Positions 23,654 to 31,741 of a DNA stretch of 64,000 nt are shown piece after piece (the stretch's first letter is position 1; every line of letters starts with the position of its first letter). Origin of the DNA: Coriobacteriaceae bacterium (GTDB lineage: Bacteria > Actinomycetota > Coriobacteriia > Coriobacteriales > Eggerthellaceae); assembly GCA_015062685.1 (NCBI GenBank), contig SUUE01000004.1, positions 79,242-143,241 on the forward strand, read 5' to 3'. A program made the translations under genes and the position numbers. The notes under the pieces were generated by a model. That model did not search any database. It worked only from the letters and a program-made list of their open reading frames with translations, and was not told where the DNA came from.

Positions 23654-24505
23654 ATGGAGGTTCCGGAAAACATTCTCATCATCGGCTGTGGCAAGATGGG
23701 CGAGGCCATCCTCTCGGGTTGGCTCTCTGCCGAGGCAGGCCCGGCCGCTTTCATAACCCCCAACGCGGTCCATGTGGTGGAGCCCACCATCGACCGCTGC
23801 GAGGACCTCGAGGGCATGTACGCCGTCGAGTGCTTCTCGGATATCCTCGACCTTCCCACTGACATCACGTACGACCTGGTCGTGCTTGCGGTCAAGCCGC
23901 AGGTCATGATGGAGGTGCTCGAGAACGTGCGCAAGGCGCCGGCGCTCCAGGCGGGCCCCGAGGGGCCGCTGTTCGTGTCGATTGCCGCCGGCCTCACCAC
24001 CGAGCGCCTGCTCGCCGGGCTTCCCGCGGGTTCGTCGCTCGTGCGCGTCATGCCCAACATGCCGCTCATGGTGGGCGCGGGCGCGACCGCAGTGTGCGGG
24101 AGCGCCGCATCCGATGAGAGCCAGGTCAAGTTCGTGGCCGACCTCTTCGACAGCTTGGGCCAGGCCGTCATCGTCGAGGAAGCCGACATGGACGCCGTCT
24201 GCGCCGTCAGCGGGTCCGGCCCTGCCTACGTGGCCGCCATGATCGAGGCCCTGCGCGACGCGGGCATCGAGTGCGGCCTCGACGAGCAGGTGGCCGAAGA
24301 CCTCGCGCTCCAGACGGTGCTCGGCACGGCGCAGCTCATCGATCAGACGGGCACGTCGCCCCAGGCCGCGCGCGAGGCAGTGTGCTCGCCGGGCGGCACC
24401 ACGCTCGCAGCGCTCGACGCCATGAACGCCGCCGGTTTCGCCGGCGTGTTCCGCGCGGGCGTGCAGGCGGCGGAGCGCCGCTCTAAGGAGCTGGCTGAAT
24501 CGTGA
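23654..24505 (+). CDS. proC: Pyrroline-5-carboxylate reductase
   Basis: A 283-residue enzyme catalysing the last step of proline synthesis (P5C to proline with NAD(P)H). The Rossmann motif ILIIGCGKMGEAIL opens the protein; VLAVKPQ, RVMPNMPLMVGAGATA and the C-terminal signature AVSGSGPAYV ... SPGGTTLAALDAM are present. The ATG begins immediately after the sepF TAA. Placement between sepF and yggT is the common actinobacterial order. Confidence 0.97.
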   Translation: MEVPENILIIGCGKMGEAILSGWLSAEAGPAAFITPNAVHVVEPTIDRCEDLEGMYAVECFSDILDLPTDITYDLVVLAVKPQVMMEVLENVRKAPALQAGPEGPLFVSIAAGLTTERLLAGLPAGSSLVRVMPNMPLMVGAGATAVCGSAASDESQVKFVADLFDSLGQAVIVEEADMDAVCAVSGSGPAYVAAMIEALRDAGIECGLDEQVAEDLALQTVLGTAQLIDQTGTSPQAAREAVCSPGGTTLAALDAMNAAGFAGVFRAGVQAAERRSKELAES

Positions 24506-24756
24506 TAACTGCGCTCATCATGCAGTTGCTCGACGCCTACTGCATCGTTATTTTCATATACGTGATCTTGTCGTGGTTCCCGCATGAGACGGGGATCATG
24601 GGCCAGATATACAGCGCCCTGGGTGTGCTGTGCGATTGGTACCTCGACCTCTTCCGCCGCTTCATTCCGCCGATCGGGGGGATGGTCGATATCTCGCCCA
24701 TTGCCGCGCTGCTTGTTTTACAATTAGTTGGTCGTTTGATAGTGATTATTCTGTAG
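24502..24756 (+). CDS. yggT: YggT family membrane protein
   Basis: An 84-residue protein with two hydrophobic segments (about 5-22 and 62-84) around an amphipathic loop, LDLFRRFIPPIGGMVDISPIAA, the YggT signature. Members are linked to division and osmotic or envelope functions. The GTG start at 24502 overlaps the proC stop codon. Confidence 0.93.
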   Translation: MITALIMQLLDAYCIVIFIYVILSWFPHETGIMGQIYSALGVLCDWYLDLFRRFIPPIGGMVDISPIAALLVLQLVGRLIVIIL

Positions 24757-24809
24757 CATCATTTATACTGGTGAAGGGTGAAGTTTCGCAACTCGTGAAG
24801 GGATTGAAC

Positions 24810-25577
24810 ATGGCAATTACCGCAGCAGATATCCAGAATGTCAGCTTCTCGATTGACCGCAAGGGCTACGATGTCGACGAGGTCGACGTCTTCCTCGAGC
24901 GCGTCGCCGACGAAGTTGGGGCCATGAACGCCCGCATCATGCAGCTCGAGGACGAGCTCGACGCAGCCGCTGCCGGCGCTCCCGCTCCCGCAGCCGAGCC
25001 TGTCGAAGCCGAGGAGGCCGCTCCCGCAGCCGACGCGTCCGACAAGGATGCCGAGATCGCTGCGCTGAAGGCCAAGGTCGAGGAGCTCGAGAAGCAGCTC
25101 ACCGAGAAATCCGCCAACGATAGCGCCATTTCGCAGGCACTCATCGTCGCGCAGCGTTCCGCCGACGAGGTCGTCGCAAACGCCCGCGCCGAGGCTTCCA
25201 ACATCATCAAGGACGCCGACGAGGAGGCCGACCGCATCATCGGCAAGGCCGAGTCCGACCGCATGAAGATCGCGGAGTCCATCCGCTCGCTCGAGACGGA
25301 TCGCGACGACGTCCGCGCCGAGTACCGCGAGATGCTCGCCAACTTCATGGCCGACGCGCAGAAGAAGCTCGCCGAGATCGACGGCGACAGCCGCCGCGCC
25401 GCCGTCACCGCGCAGGCGCGCAGCGAGGCCAACGCCGCTGGTTACGCTCCGTCCGGTGCCTTCGTCCGCGAGCCCGTCAGCACGCCGGCTCCCGCACCGT
25501 CCGCGAGCGGCTTCATCGACAAGGATTTCTCCGGCTACGGCGCCGCCGACGACGGCTTCGAGTTCGACGTCGACTAA
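24810..25577 (+). CDS. divIVA: DivIVA/Wag31-like polar scaffold protein
   Basis: A 255-residue coiled-coil protein. The N-terminal ITAADIQNVSFSIDRKGYDVDEVDVFLERV is the DivIVA lipid-binding domain, with a first coiled coil to ~45; an Ala/Pro/Glu-rich spacer (45-75) and a long second coiled coil (75-190) follow. The tail SGFIDKDFSGYGAADDGFEFDVD is acidic. It marks curved membrane and recruits cell-wall synthesis in actinobacteria. The ATG at 24810 follows GAAGGGA. A TATACT at 24764 could be its own -10. The gene ends the cluster at a strong terminator. Confidence 0.95.
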   Translation: MAITAADIQNVSFSIDRKGYDVDEVDVFLERVADEVGAMNARIMQLEDELDAAAAGAPAPAAEPVEAEEAAPAADASDKDAEIAALKAKVEELEKQLTEKSANDSAISQALIVAQRSADEVVANARAEASNIIKDADEEADRIIGKAESDRMKIAESIRSLETDRDDVRAEYREMLANFMADAQKKLAEIDGDSRRAAVTAQARSEANAAGYAPSGAFVREPVSTPAPAPSASGFIDKDFSGYGAADDGFEFDVD

Positions 25578-25601
25578 CCCGCGGTAACAACCATGTAGCT
25601 A

Positions 25602-25631
25602 ACGGGGCGCGCTCGCGCCCCGTTTTCTTTT
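25602..25631 (+). terminator. Rho-independent terminator after divIVA
   Basis: A 9-bp stem ACGGGGCGC / GCGCCCCGT with loop GCTC, followed by TTTTCTTTT. Confidence 0.93.
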
Positions 25632-25685
25632 ACGGGCCGCGCACCTGAAGCGCCGCTTTGAATCAGGGCGTTTTGAGCGTAGGAA

Positions 25686-25902
25686 CCGCTCTAGGTCGTA
25701 AAAAACTCGACGTTGCATGCTCGCGGCGTCGAGTTTTTTACGGCTTAGAGCGATTTTCAGGTCCCGCACGATAGGCGGGAAAGAAAAGGCCCAGGTCATG
25801 AAATTGCTTAATGGTAAGCAAGAGTGCAAATTCGCCCTAACCCGTAAAAAACTCGACAACCAAATGCTGATCTGTCGAGTTATTTACGGGTTAGGGCGAA
25901 TT
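25686..25902 (-). repeat. Paired-palindrome element, copy 2 (reversed)
   Basis: Palindromes 25686-25755 (inner stem AACTCGACG / CGTCGAGTT) and 25828-25902 (AACTCGACA / TGTCGAGTT) with outer CGCCCTAACCCGTAAAAA-type arms. The 72-bp spacer, read on the minus strand, contains GACCTGGGCCTTTT, matching the other two copies. Confidence 0.87.
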
Positions 25903-25939
25903 AACGTAACTGAGTTCCGGCTTGCGTTCGCATTACTTG

Positions 25940-26494
25940 CTAGAACGTGCGGAACTCCTGCACGTAGTGCTTGATGATCGCCGCGCTCGTGGGGGTGCAG
26001 AGTTCCCCTTCGAGCTTCTCGTCGCATACGGGAATGCCGGACTCGAGGATCGCGGCAGTCGCGGGCGCCGGCACGTCCATGAGCCCGTGCGCGCACTTGA
26101 CCTTGCCGCTGCCGGTCTGCACGGGGCTCGCCGAGATGAAGTCGGGGTGCAGGTAGCTGATCGCACTGCAGATGAGCAGCGTGTTGAAGATGGCCTCGCC
26201 GTTGCCCACCTCGTGGAAGTGCGTTTCATCAACCTCGCACTCGTGCACGTGAGCCTCGGCCTGCGCGAGGATCTCGTAAATGGCGAGCATGTCTTCCTTC
26301 ACGCCCTTGCCGGTGCGCAGGTTGTTGATCGTCTCGCGCACTTCGACGATGCCGTGGTGGTGCCCCTTGGGCACGCCCGCCTTCGCCGCCTCCATGGAAA
26401 CGGCGGCCCACGCGGCGTCGTCCATCTTCGCCTTCACCTGGTCGAGGATGTCGGAGCGCCTGGCGCCCTTCGTGAAATCGAAATACAGCTGCAT
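25940..26494 (-). CDS. Compact LarC N-terminal-domain protein (nickel chelatase family)
   Basis: A 184-residue protein related to LarC1/DUF111, which helps insert nickel into the pincer cofactor. Recognisable are the His-rich AHVHECEVDETHFHEVGNGEAI, SASPVQTGSGKVKCAHGLMDVPAPATA and the late CTPTSAAII. LarC1 is usually longer and is joined by frameshift to LarC2 (about 400 residues in total); no LarC2, LarB or LarE lies nearby. This may therefore be a stand-alone metal chaperone, or a reduced gene that uses LarC2 from elsewhere. The start at 26494 has AAAGGGGTCC upstream. It faces away from the nuclease-like gene at 26735; the 240-bp gap shows nothing else definite. Confidence 0.75.
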   Translation of the reverse strand: MQLYFDFTKGARRSDILDQVKAKMDDAAWAAVSMEAAKAGVPKGHHHGIVEVRETINNLRTGKGVKEDMLAIYEILAQAEAHVHECEVDETHFHEVGNGEAIFNTLLICSAISYLHPDFISASPVQTGSGKVKCAHGLMDVPAPATAAILESGIPVCDEKLEGELCTPTSAAIIKHYVQEFRTF

Positions 26495-26734
26495 GGTGGA
26501 CCCCTTTGCTTGCTCGTGTCTATCGAGCAGGGAGTCTATCAGAAAAGCTCGCGCGCAACGCGCGGGGAGCGCAACGTGGGCAATTTCGTTGACGTTAGGT
26601 CATAATTGCGAGTCTGACGCGAATCCAACAAGGTTCCAACGCATGGGCCCGCTAAACCTTACAGGGCATTGTTCCGCTTCTGACCAGGCCAAAAACGTCG
26701 CTTTGAGCGCTCTAGAATCTGTTAGCATCATGCA

Positions 26735-27724
26735 ATGGCGCTCATTTTCGACATAGGCATCTCAGCAGAATTCTGGCGAAGGAAATACCCTCTGACGCGC
26801 GCGCCGGAGAATCCGCTCCTTGCGCCACCGCTCGATGCAGAATGCTCGATGGCGGCTATTAACGAGCTCGCGCCATCATGGGCGTGGGATTTCGCCGAAT
26901 ACAGAAACCAGCCTATCGACGTGCTCGTGTTCGATAACGCCAAAAGGCAAAAGTCGCAGGCGCGCAAAGCGTACGCATGGATAGGCGCCGTGCCCGAGGG
27001 ATCGTTCTATGAACTGAGGCCCGGGGTGCTCATCGAGTCGCCCGAGTTCATGTTTCTGCGTGCTGCTTCATTGATGGGCTTCGAAAGGCTCGTCGCGTTT
27101 GGCGACGAGCTTTGCGGGCTCTACAGTTTTGACGAGGAGCAGAAGCGTGGTTTCCGCAAGAGGGAGGTTCCCCTTACCACGAAGGACCGCCTCGGGCGTT
27201 ACCTGGAAAAGGCTGAAGGTTGCTGGGGCAAGAAAACGGCGGTGCGGGCATTGCGGTATATCGTGGAGCGTTCCGCGTCTCCCATGGAGTCGTTCGACGT
27301 CATGACCATGTGCCTTCCCTACAAGCTTGGCGGATATCACATTCCACAACTGGCGATGAACGCTAAGGTGCCATTGACACCTCGTGCGGCGCGGATCGCG
27401 CGCAGAAAGAATTGCTACCTCGACATGGGCAACGTTGAGAAACACGTCGACATCGAGCATCACGGCCGCCTCGATCATTCGAGCGACGAAGACAAAGAGT
27501 CAGATCGCGACCGCGTCAACGGTCTTAAGGAGATGGGGTTCGAGGTCATCGAGTTGACTTCGAAAGAAGTCGGCGATCTTTTCGTCTATGAGTGCATCAT
27601 CGAGCGAATTGCAAAGCTGCTCGGCAAGAAGCTCGACAAAAGCAAATTCGGGCCAACGCCCGCGCGTCTGAAGCTGCGAAAAGAGTTGACGCTCTGGAAC
27701 AGCTCGTCCGGTCAGATACGCTAG
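26735..27724 (+). CDS. Nuclease-like protein with C-terminal DUF559/Vsr-type domain
   Basis: A 329-residue protein. Residues ~225-290 resemble the PD-(D/E)xK fold of DUF559/Vsr-like endonucleases: YLDMGNVEKHVDIEHHG, then DRDRVNGLKEMGFEVIELT. Acidic candidates are Asp239 and Glu241; the basic part of the motif is not classic, so activity is uncertain. The N-terminal ~200 residues (FDNAKRQKSQARKAY, LIESPEFMFLRAASLM) resemble no family I can name. The gene is bracketed by paired-palindrome elements in opposite orientation, suggesting a mobile cassette. A TAGCAT hexamer ends 6 bp before the ATG and no ribosome site is clear, so it may be leaderless. The organism's usual codon preference is less marked here. 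Confidence 0.65.
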   Translation: MALIFDIGISAEFWRRKYPLTRAPENPLLAPPLDAECSMAAINELAPSWAWDFAEYRNQPIDVLVFDNAKRQKSQARKAYAWIGAVPEGSFYELRPGVLIESPEFMFLRAASLMGFERLVAFGDELCGLYSFDEEQKRGFRKREVPLTTKDRLGRYLEKAEGCWGKKTAVRALRYIVERSASPMESFDVMTMCLPYKLGGYHIPQLAMNAKVPLTPRAARIARRKNCYLDMGNVEKHVDIEHHGRLDHSSDEDKESDRDRVNGLKEMGFEVIELTSKEVGDLFVYECIIERIAKLLGKKLDKSKFGPTPARLKLRKELTLWNSSSGQIR

Positions 27725-27739
27725 TGAATTCTGGATCTG

Positions 27740-27950
27740 ATTCGCCCTAGACCGTCAAAAACCCGCCAGCGCAGCTTACGCAGAGCGAGTATTTTACGGT
27801 CTAGGGCGATTTGCTGTTTGATGGGCCTTCGCGACCTGGGGTTTTGGTGATCTGCTTTCCCGTGAGGGGTCAAAAATCGCCCTAGACTGGAAAAAACTCG
27901 ATGCCAGTGTTCCTGTGCGGCGGCTATTTTTACGGTCTAGGGCGATTTGC
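27740..27950 (+). repeat. Paired-palindrome element, copy 3
   Basis: Palindromes 27740-27812 and 27873-27950, both with TCGCCCTAGAC...GTCTAGGGCGA outer arms, joined by a 60-bp spacer with GACCTGGGGTTTTGG and CGTGAGG. It starts 15 bp after the nuclease-like gene. A-tract, GC stem and T-tract order in each palindrome would allow termination on both strands. Confidence 0.88.
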
Positions 27951-28057
27951 TGCGGCTGTGGTCTGCTTCGCATGAGCCGCTATTGTTCCTGCGGTACGTA
28001 GGTGCAAGTTCCTTGTAAAGGGGCGGCGTGAAGCGGGGCGGGGCCTGCGCCTGCGCG

Positions 28058-28063
28058 TATAAT
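28058..28063 (+). promoter_or_regulatory. TATAAT -10 box for gatCAB
   Basis: TATAAT lies 35 bp before the gatC ATG, giving a short leader of about 28 nt with AGCAGGTG as the ribosome site. No good -35 is visible. Confidence 0.55.
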
Positions 28064-28098
28064 ATGAAAGTTCGCAACTATTGGGAAAGCAGGTGTGC

Positions 28099-28410
28099 AT
28101 GGCACAGCATGTGACCGAGCGGGATGTGCGCGGCATCGCGGAATACACGCGCATCCACCTCGACGAAGACGAAGTGAAGCAGATGACCGTCGACCTCAAC
28201 GACATCATCGAGAGCTTGAAACCCATCACCGAATACGACTTGGAGGGCGTCGAGCCGACGTTCCACCCGATCGGCAGCCTGAGCAACGTGATGCGCGAGG
28301 ACGTGGAGAAGCCCGGCTTCTCGCAGGAAGAAGCGCTCGCGAACGCCCCGGCTCGTCAGGACGATTGCTTCCTGATCCCGTCGATCCTGGGCGAAGGGGG
28401 CGATCGCTAA
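28099..28410 (+). CDS. gatC: Asp/Glu-tRNA amidotransferase subunit C
   Basis: A 103-residue GatC that wraps GatA and GatB in the amidotransferase converting Glu-tRNA-Gln and Asp-tRNA-Asn. Typical are the helical N-terminus (VTERDVRGIAEYTRIHL), MTVDLNDIIESLKPI, and the C-terminal REDVEKPGFSQEEAL ... DDCFLIPSIL. The ATG at 28099 is preferred over an in-frame TTG six codons earlier because AGGTG lies just in front of it. Its stop overlaps the gatA ATG by one base. Confidence 0.96.
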   Translation: MAQHVTERDVRGIAEYTRIHLDEDEVKQMTVDLNDIIESLKPITEYDLEGVEPTFHPIGSLSNVMREDVEKPGFSQEEALANAPARQDDCFLIPSILGEGGDR

Positions 28411-29885
28411 TGGCAGCCTTCTCCGAAATGGGAATCCGCGAAATCCAGGCGGGCCTCGAGGCGGGCGACTTCAGCGCGAAGGAAGTGGCGGAAGCGTCGC
28501 TCGCGCGCATCGCTGAGCAGGACAAGGACGTGCACGCGTTCCTCGAGACCACCGAGGAGCTGGCGCTCGAGGCCGCAGCCGCCGTGGACGCAGCGCTCGC
28601 GGCGGACAAGAGCATCGCGGACCTCGGCCCGCTCGCAGGCGTGCCCGTGGCCTACAAGGACAACATGAACCTCAAGGGCACGCACACCACGTGCTCGTCG
28701 CGCATGCTCGAGAGCTACGTGTCGCCGTACACGGCCACGTGCGTGAGCAACACGCTCGACGCGGGCGCCATCCCGCTCGGCAAGCTCAACATGGACGAGT
28801 TCGCGTTCGGCAGCTCCACCGAGACGAGCGCCTTCGGCCCCACGCGCAACCCGTGGGACCTCGAGCGCGTGCCCGGCGGTAGCTCGGGCGGCAGCGCGGC
28901 GGCGGTCGCGGCCGGCCTGGCCACGGTCACGCTCGGCTCCGACACCGGCGGCTCCATCCGCCAGCCGGGCAGCTTCACGGGCACGGTGGCCGTGAAGCCC
29001 ACCTACGGCGTGGTCAGCCGCTACGGCATCGTCGCGTTCGGTAGCTCGCTCGACCAGGTGGGCCCGTTCGCGCGCTCGGTCGAGGACGCCGCGCTCGCGC
29101 TCAACGCCATTAGCGGCCACGACCCGCTCGACTGCACGAGCCAGCCCGTGACCACCGACTTCACGGCCAACCTGGCCGAAGGCGCCAAGGGCATGCGCGT
29201 GGGCATCGTGCCCGCGTTCATGGACGCCGATGGCCTCACGCACGAGGTGAAGGCGAAGATCGAGGAAGCCGCCGAGCACCTGCGCGCCGCCGGCGCCGAG
29301 CTCGTGGAAGTGGACCTGCCCAACGCGCAGGCCGCCATGAGCGCCTACTACGTGCTGGGCCCCTGCGAGGCTTTCAGCAACCTGTCGCGCTTCGACTCGG
29401 TGCGCTACGGCTACTGCGACCCCGGCCACAAGGACCTGGGCGGCCAGTACGAGGCCAGCCGCGCGAACGGCTTCGGCCCCGAGGCGCGCCGCCGCATCAT
29501 GCTCGGCAGCTACCTGCTGAGCGCGGGCGTCTACGACAAGTACTACTACCCGGCGCAGCAGGTGCGCACGCTCATCACGGCCGACTACACGCGCGCCTAC
29601 GAGAAATGCGACGTCATCCTGCTGCCGTCCGCGCCGCGCACGGCGTTCAAGTTCGGCGAGATCAGCGACCCGACCAGCATGTACCTGTCCGACATGTTCA
29701 CCATCAGCCTGAACATCGCGGGCAACGGCGGCATGTCGATGCCCGTGGGCCTCGGCGCCGACTCCGGCCTGCCCGTCGGCGCGCAGCTGCAGGCGCCGCA
29801 GTTCAAGGACGAGAACATGTTCCGCGCCGCCGCCGCTTTGGAGCAGGTGTACGGCAAGGCTCCGGTCGCGCCAGCGTTCGCGTAG
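28410..29885 (+). CDS. gatA: Asp/Glu-tRNA amidotransferase subunit A
   Basis: A 491-residue amidase subunit that releases ammonia from glutamine. The Ser-cisSer-Lys site is visible: Lys83 in VAYKDN, and the Gly/Ser-rich signature PGGSSGGSAAAVAAG followed by GSDTGGSIRQPG. The start overlaps gatC. The TAG at 29883 is followed by an inverted pair of GTAGGGGCG repeats that separates it from gatB. Confidence 0.97.
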   Translation: MAAFSEMGIREIQAGLEAGDFSAKEVAEASLARIAEQDKDVHAFLETTEELALEAAAAVDAALAADKSIADLGPLAGVPVAYKDNMNLKGTHTTCSSRMLESYVSPYTATCVSNTLDAGAIPLGKLNMDEFAFGSSTETSAFGPTRNPWDLERVPGGSSGGSAAAVAAGLATVTLGSDTGGSIRQPGSFTGTVAVKPTYGVVSRYGIVAFGSSLDQVGPFARSVEDAALALNAISGHDPLDCTSQPVTTDFTANLAEGAKGMRVGIVPAFMDADGLTHEVKAKIEEAAEHLRAAGAELVEVDLPNAQAAMSAYYVLGPCEAFSNLSRFDSVRYGYCDPGHKDLGGQYEASRANGFGPEARRRIMLGSYLLSAGVYDKYYYPAQQVRTLITADYTRAYEKCDVILLPSAPRTAFKFGEISDPTSMYLSDMFTISLNIAGNGGMSMPVGLGADSGLPVGAQLQAPQFKDENMFRAAAALEQVYGKAPVAPAFA

Positions 29886-29893
29886 CCCTTTCC

Positions 29894-29941
29894 GTAGGGG
29901 CGCGCTCCACGCGCCCGAGGGCGCTCGGGGAGCGCCCCTAC
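29894..29941. repeat. GTAGGGGCG hairpin repeats, inverted type 2/type 1 pair
   Basis: A plus-strand type 2 variant (29894-29916, with CCACGCG in place of CCGCGCG) abuts a minus-strand type 1 copy (29919-29941), placed inside the gatCAB operon between gatA and gatB. Confidence 0.87.
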
Positions 29942-29980
29942 TATTGAGAACTGTTGAGTCGATAGAAAGAGCGACAACGT

Positions 29981-31555
29981 ATGAAAACCATGGAAGAAGT
30001 GCTGCAAGACTGGGAGGCCGTGATCGGCCTCGAGGTGCACTGCGAGCTGACCAAGCTCGAGACCAAGATGTTCTGCGGCTGCAAGCTCGAGTTCGGCGCG
30101 GAGCCGAACACCCACACGTGCCCCGTGTGCCTGGGCATGCCGGGCGCGCTGCCCGTGCCCAACCGCGCGGCCATCCAGAGCATCGTGCTCGCCGGCCTGG
30201 CCACCAACTGCGACATCGAGAAGCACACGATGTTCTACCGCAAGGGCTACATGTATCCCGACATGGCCAAGAACTTCCAGACCACGCAGGGCCCCAAGGC
30301 CTTCTGCATGCGCGGCTGGCTCGACCTCAACGTGGACGGCCGCGGCGCCAAGGAGCGCCTGTTCTGGGATGACCTCGCCGAGGGCGAGACGAGCGAGAAC
30401 ATGACGCGCACGGCCGACGGCTACACCGCGCACGTGGGCATCACGCGCATCCACATGGAGGAGGACGCGGGCAAGATGGTGCACATCGGCGGCGGCGAGG
30501 GCCGCATCGCCGGCGCTACGCACAGCCTCGTGGACTACAACCGCGCCGGCACGCCGCTCATCGAGCTCGTCACCGAGCCCGACCTGCGCACGCCGGAAGA
30601 GGCGCGCCTGTTCATGCAGAAGCTGCGCCAGATCTTCCTGACGCTCGGCATCTCGGACTGCTCCATGGAGGAGGGCAGCCTCCGCGCGGACGGCAACGTC
30701 TCGCTGCGCCGCCGCGGCGCCAAGGAGTTCGGCACCAAGACCGAGCTCAAGAACATCAACAGCTTCAAGAACCTGCACGACGGTCTGGTCTACGAGATCT
30801 GCCGCCAGGCGGAAGTGCTCGAAGAGGGCGGCCAGATCTACCAGGAAACGCGCCACTGGGACCCGTCGGCCAAGCGCACCATCGTCATGCGCGTGAAGGA
30901 AACGGCCGACGACTACCGCATGTTCCCGGACCCCGACCTGGCGCCGTACGACCTGAGCGACGAGTTCATCGAGAACGTGCGCGCCAAGCTGCCCGAGCTG
31001 CCCGACCAGAAGGCCGCGCGCTTCGAGCGCGACTTCGGGCTGTCGGCCTACGACGCGCGTCACCTCGTGGAGCACCGCTTCACCACCGACTTCTTCGAGC
31101 GCGCGTGCGAGGCGGCGGGCGACCGCGCCGCCGAGCTGGCCAAGCCGCTCGCGAACCTGGCGCTCAACGACATCACGGCCTACGTGAACGCGGGCGAGGG
31201 CATCGACTTCGGCGCGACGCCGTTCACGCCCGAGCGCGGCGTGCAGCTCGTGTCGCTGCTCGCTGCCGACGAGATCTCGAGCAAGCAGGCCAAGGAAGTG
31301 TTCGCCGCCGTGCTCGAGGAGGACAAGGACCCACAGGCCATCGTCGAGGAGCGCGGCATGAAGCAGGTGTCAGACACCGGCGCCATCGAGGCCGTCATCG
31401 ACGAGGTGCTCGCCGCCAACCCTGACAAGGTGGAGCAGTACAAGGGCGGCAAGACCGGGCTCATCGGCTTCTTTGTGGGCCAGTGCATGAAGGCCATGAA
31501 GGGGCAGGGGAACCCGAAGCTCATCAACCAGCTGCTGGAAGAGAAGCTTTCGTAG
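29981..31555 (+). CDS. gatB: Asp/Glu-tRNA amidotransferase subunit B
   Basis: A 524-residue GatB with the kinase-like GatB core (WEAVIGLEVHCEL at the N-terminus, CPVCLGMPGALPVPN, the DYNRAGTPLIELVTEPD signature, ELKNINSFKNL), then the helical and YqeY-like tail (~370-515) that grips the tRNA. The ATG at 29981 follows a weak GAAAGA. Cys residues in MFCGCKLEF...CPVC suggest a zinc site, as in many bacterial GatB proteins. Confidence 0.97.
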   Translation: MKTMEEVLQDWEAVIGLEVHCELTKLETKMFCGCKLEFGAEPNTHTCPVCLGMPGALPVPNRAAIQSIVLAGLATNCDIEKHTMFYRKGYMYPDMAKNFQTTQGPKAFCMRGWLDLNVDGRGAKERLFWDDLAEGETSENMTRTADGYTAHVGITRIHMEEDAGKMVHIGGGEGRIAGATHSLVDYNRAGTPLIELVTEPDLRTPEEARLFMQKLRQIFLTLGISDCSMEEGSLRADGNVSLRRRGAKEFGTKTELKNINSFKNLHDGLVYEICRQAEVLEEGGQIYQETRHWDPSAKRTIVMRVKETADDYRMFPDPDLAPYDLSDEFIENVRAKLPELPDQKAARFERDFGLSAYDARHLVEHRFTTDFFERACEAAGDRAAELAKPLANLALNDITAYVNAGEGIDFGATPFTPERGVQLVSLLAADEISSKQAKEVFAAVLEEDKDPQAIVEERGMKQVSDTGAIEAVIDEVLAANPDKVEQYKGGKTGLIGFFVGQCMKAMKGQGNPKLINQLLEEKLS

Positions 31556-31568
31556 CGGGAGGTTGTTT

Positions 31569-31685
31569 GTAGGGGCGCTCCCCGAGCGCCCGCACCCGAA
31601 GGGCGCATGCGCCGATAGGCGCATCAGATATGCCGTTGGCGCGGTATGCCGCCTGCGGCGGCGGGCGCTCGGAGAGCGCCCCTAC
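31569..31685. repeat. GTAGGGGCG hairpin repeats, inverted pair of type 1
   Basis: Plus copy 31569-31591 with a CCCGAAGGG hairpin behind it, and minus copy 31663-31685 preceded by a GCCGCCTGCGGCGGC hairpin. The two secondary hairpins differ in sequence but both keep a perfect stem. Confidence 0.88.
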
Positions 31686-31741
31686 AGGGCGTTTGCGGAT
31701 GCGGGCGCCGATGAATGATTGAAGAGGCAGGAAGGGCGGAT

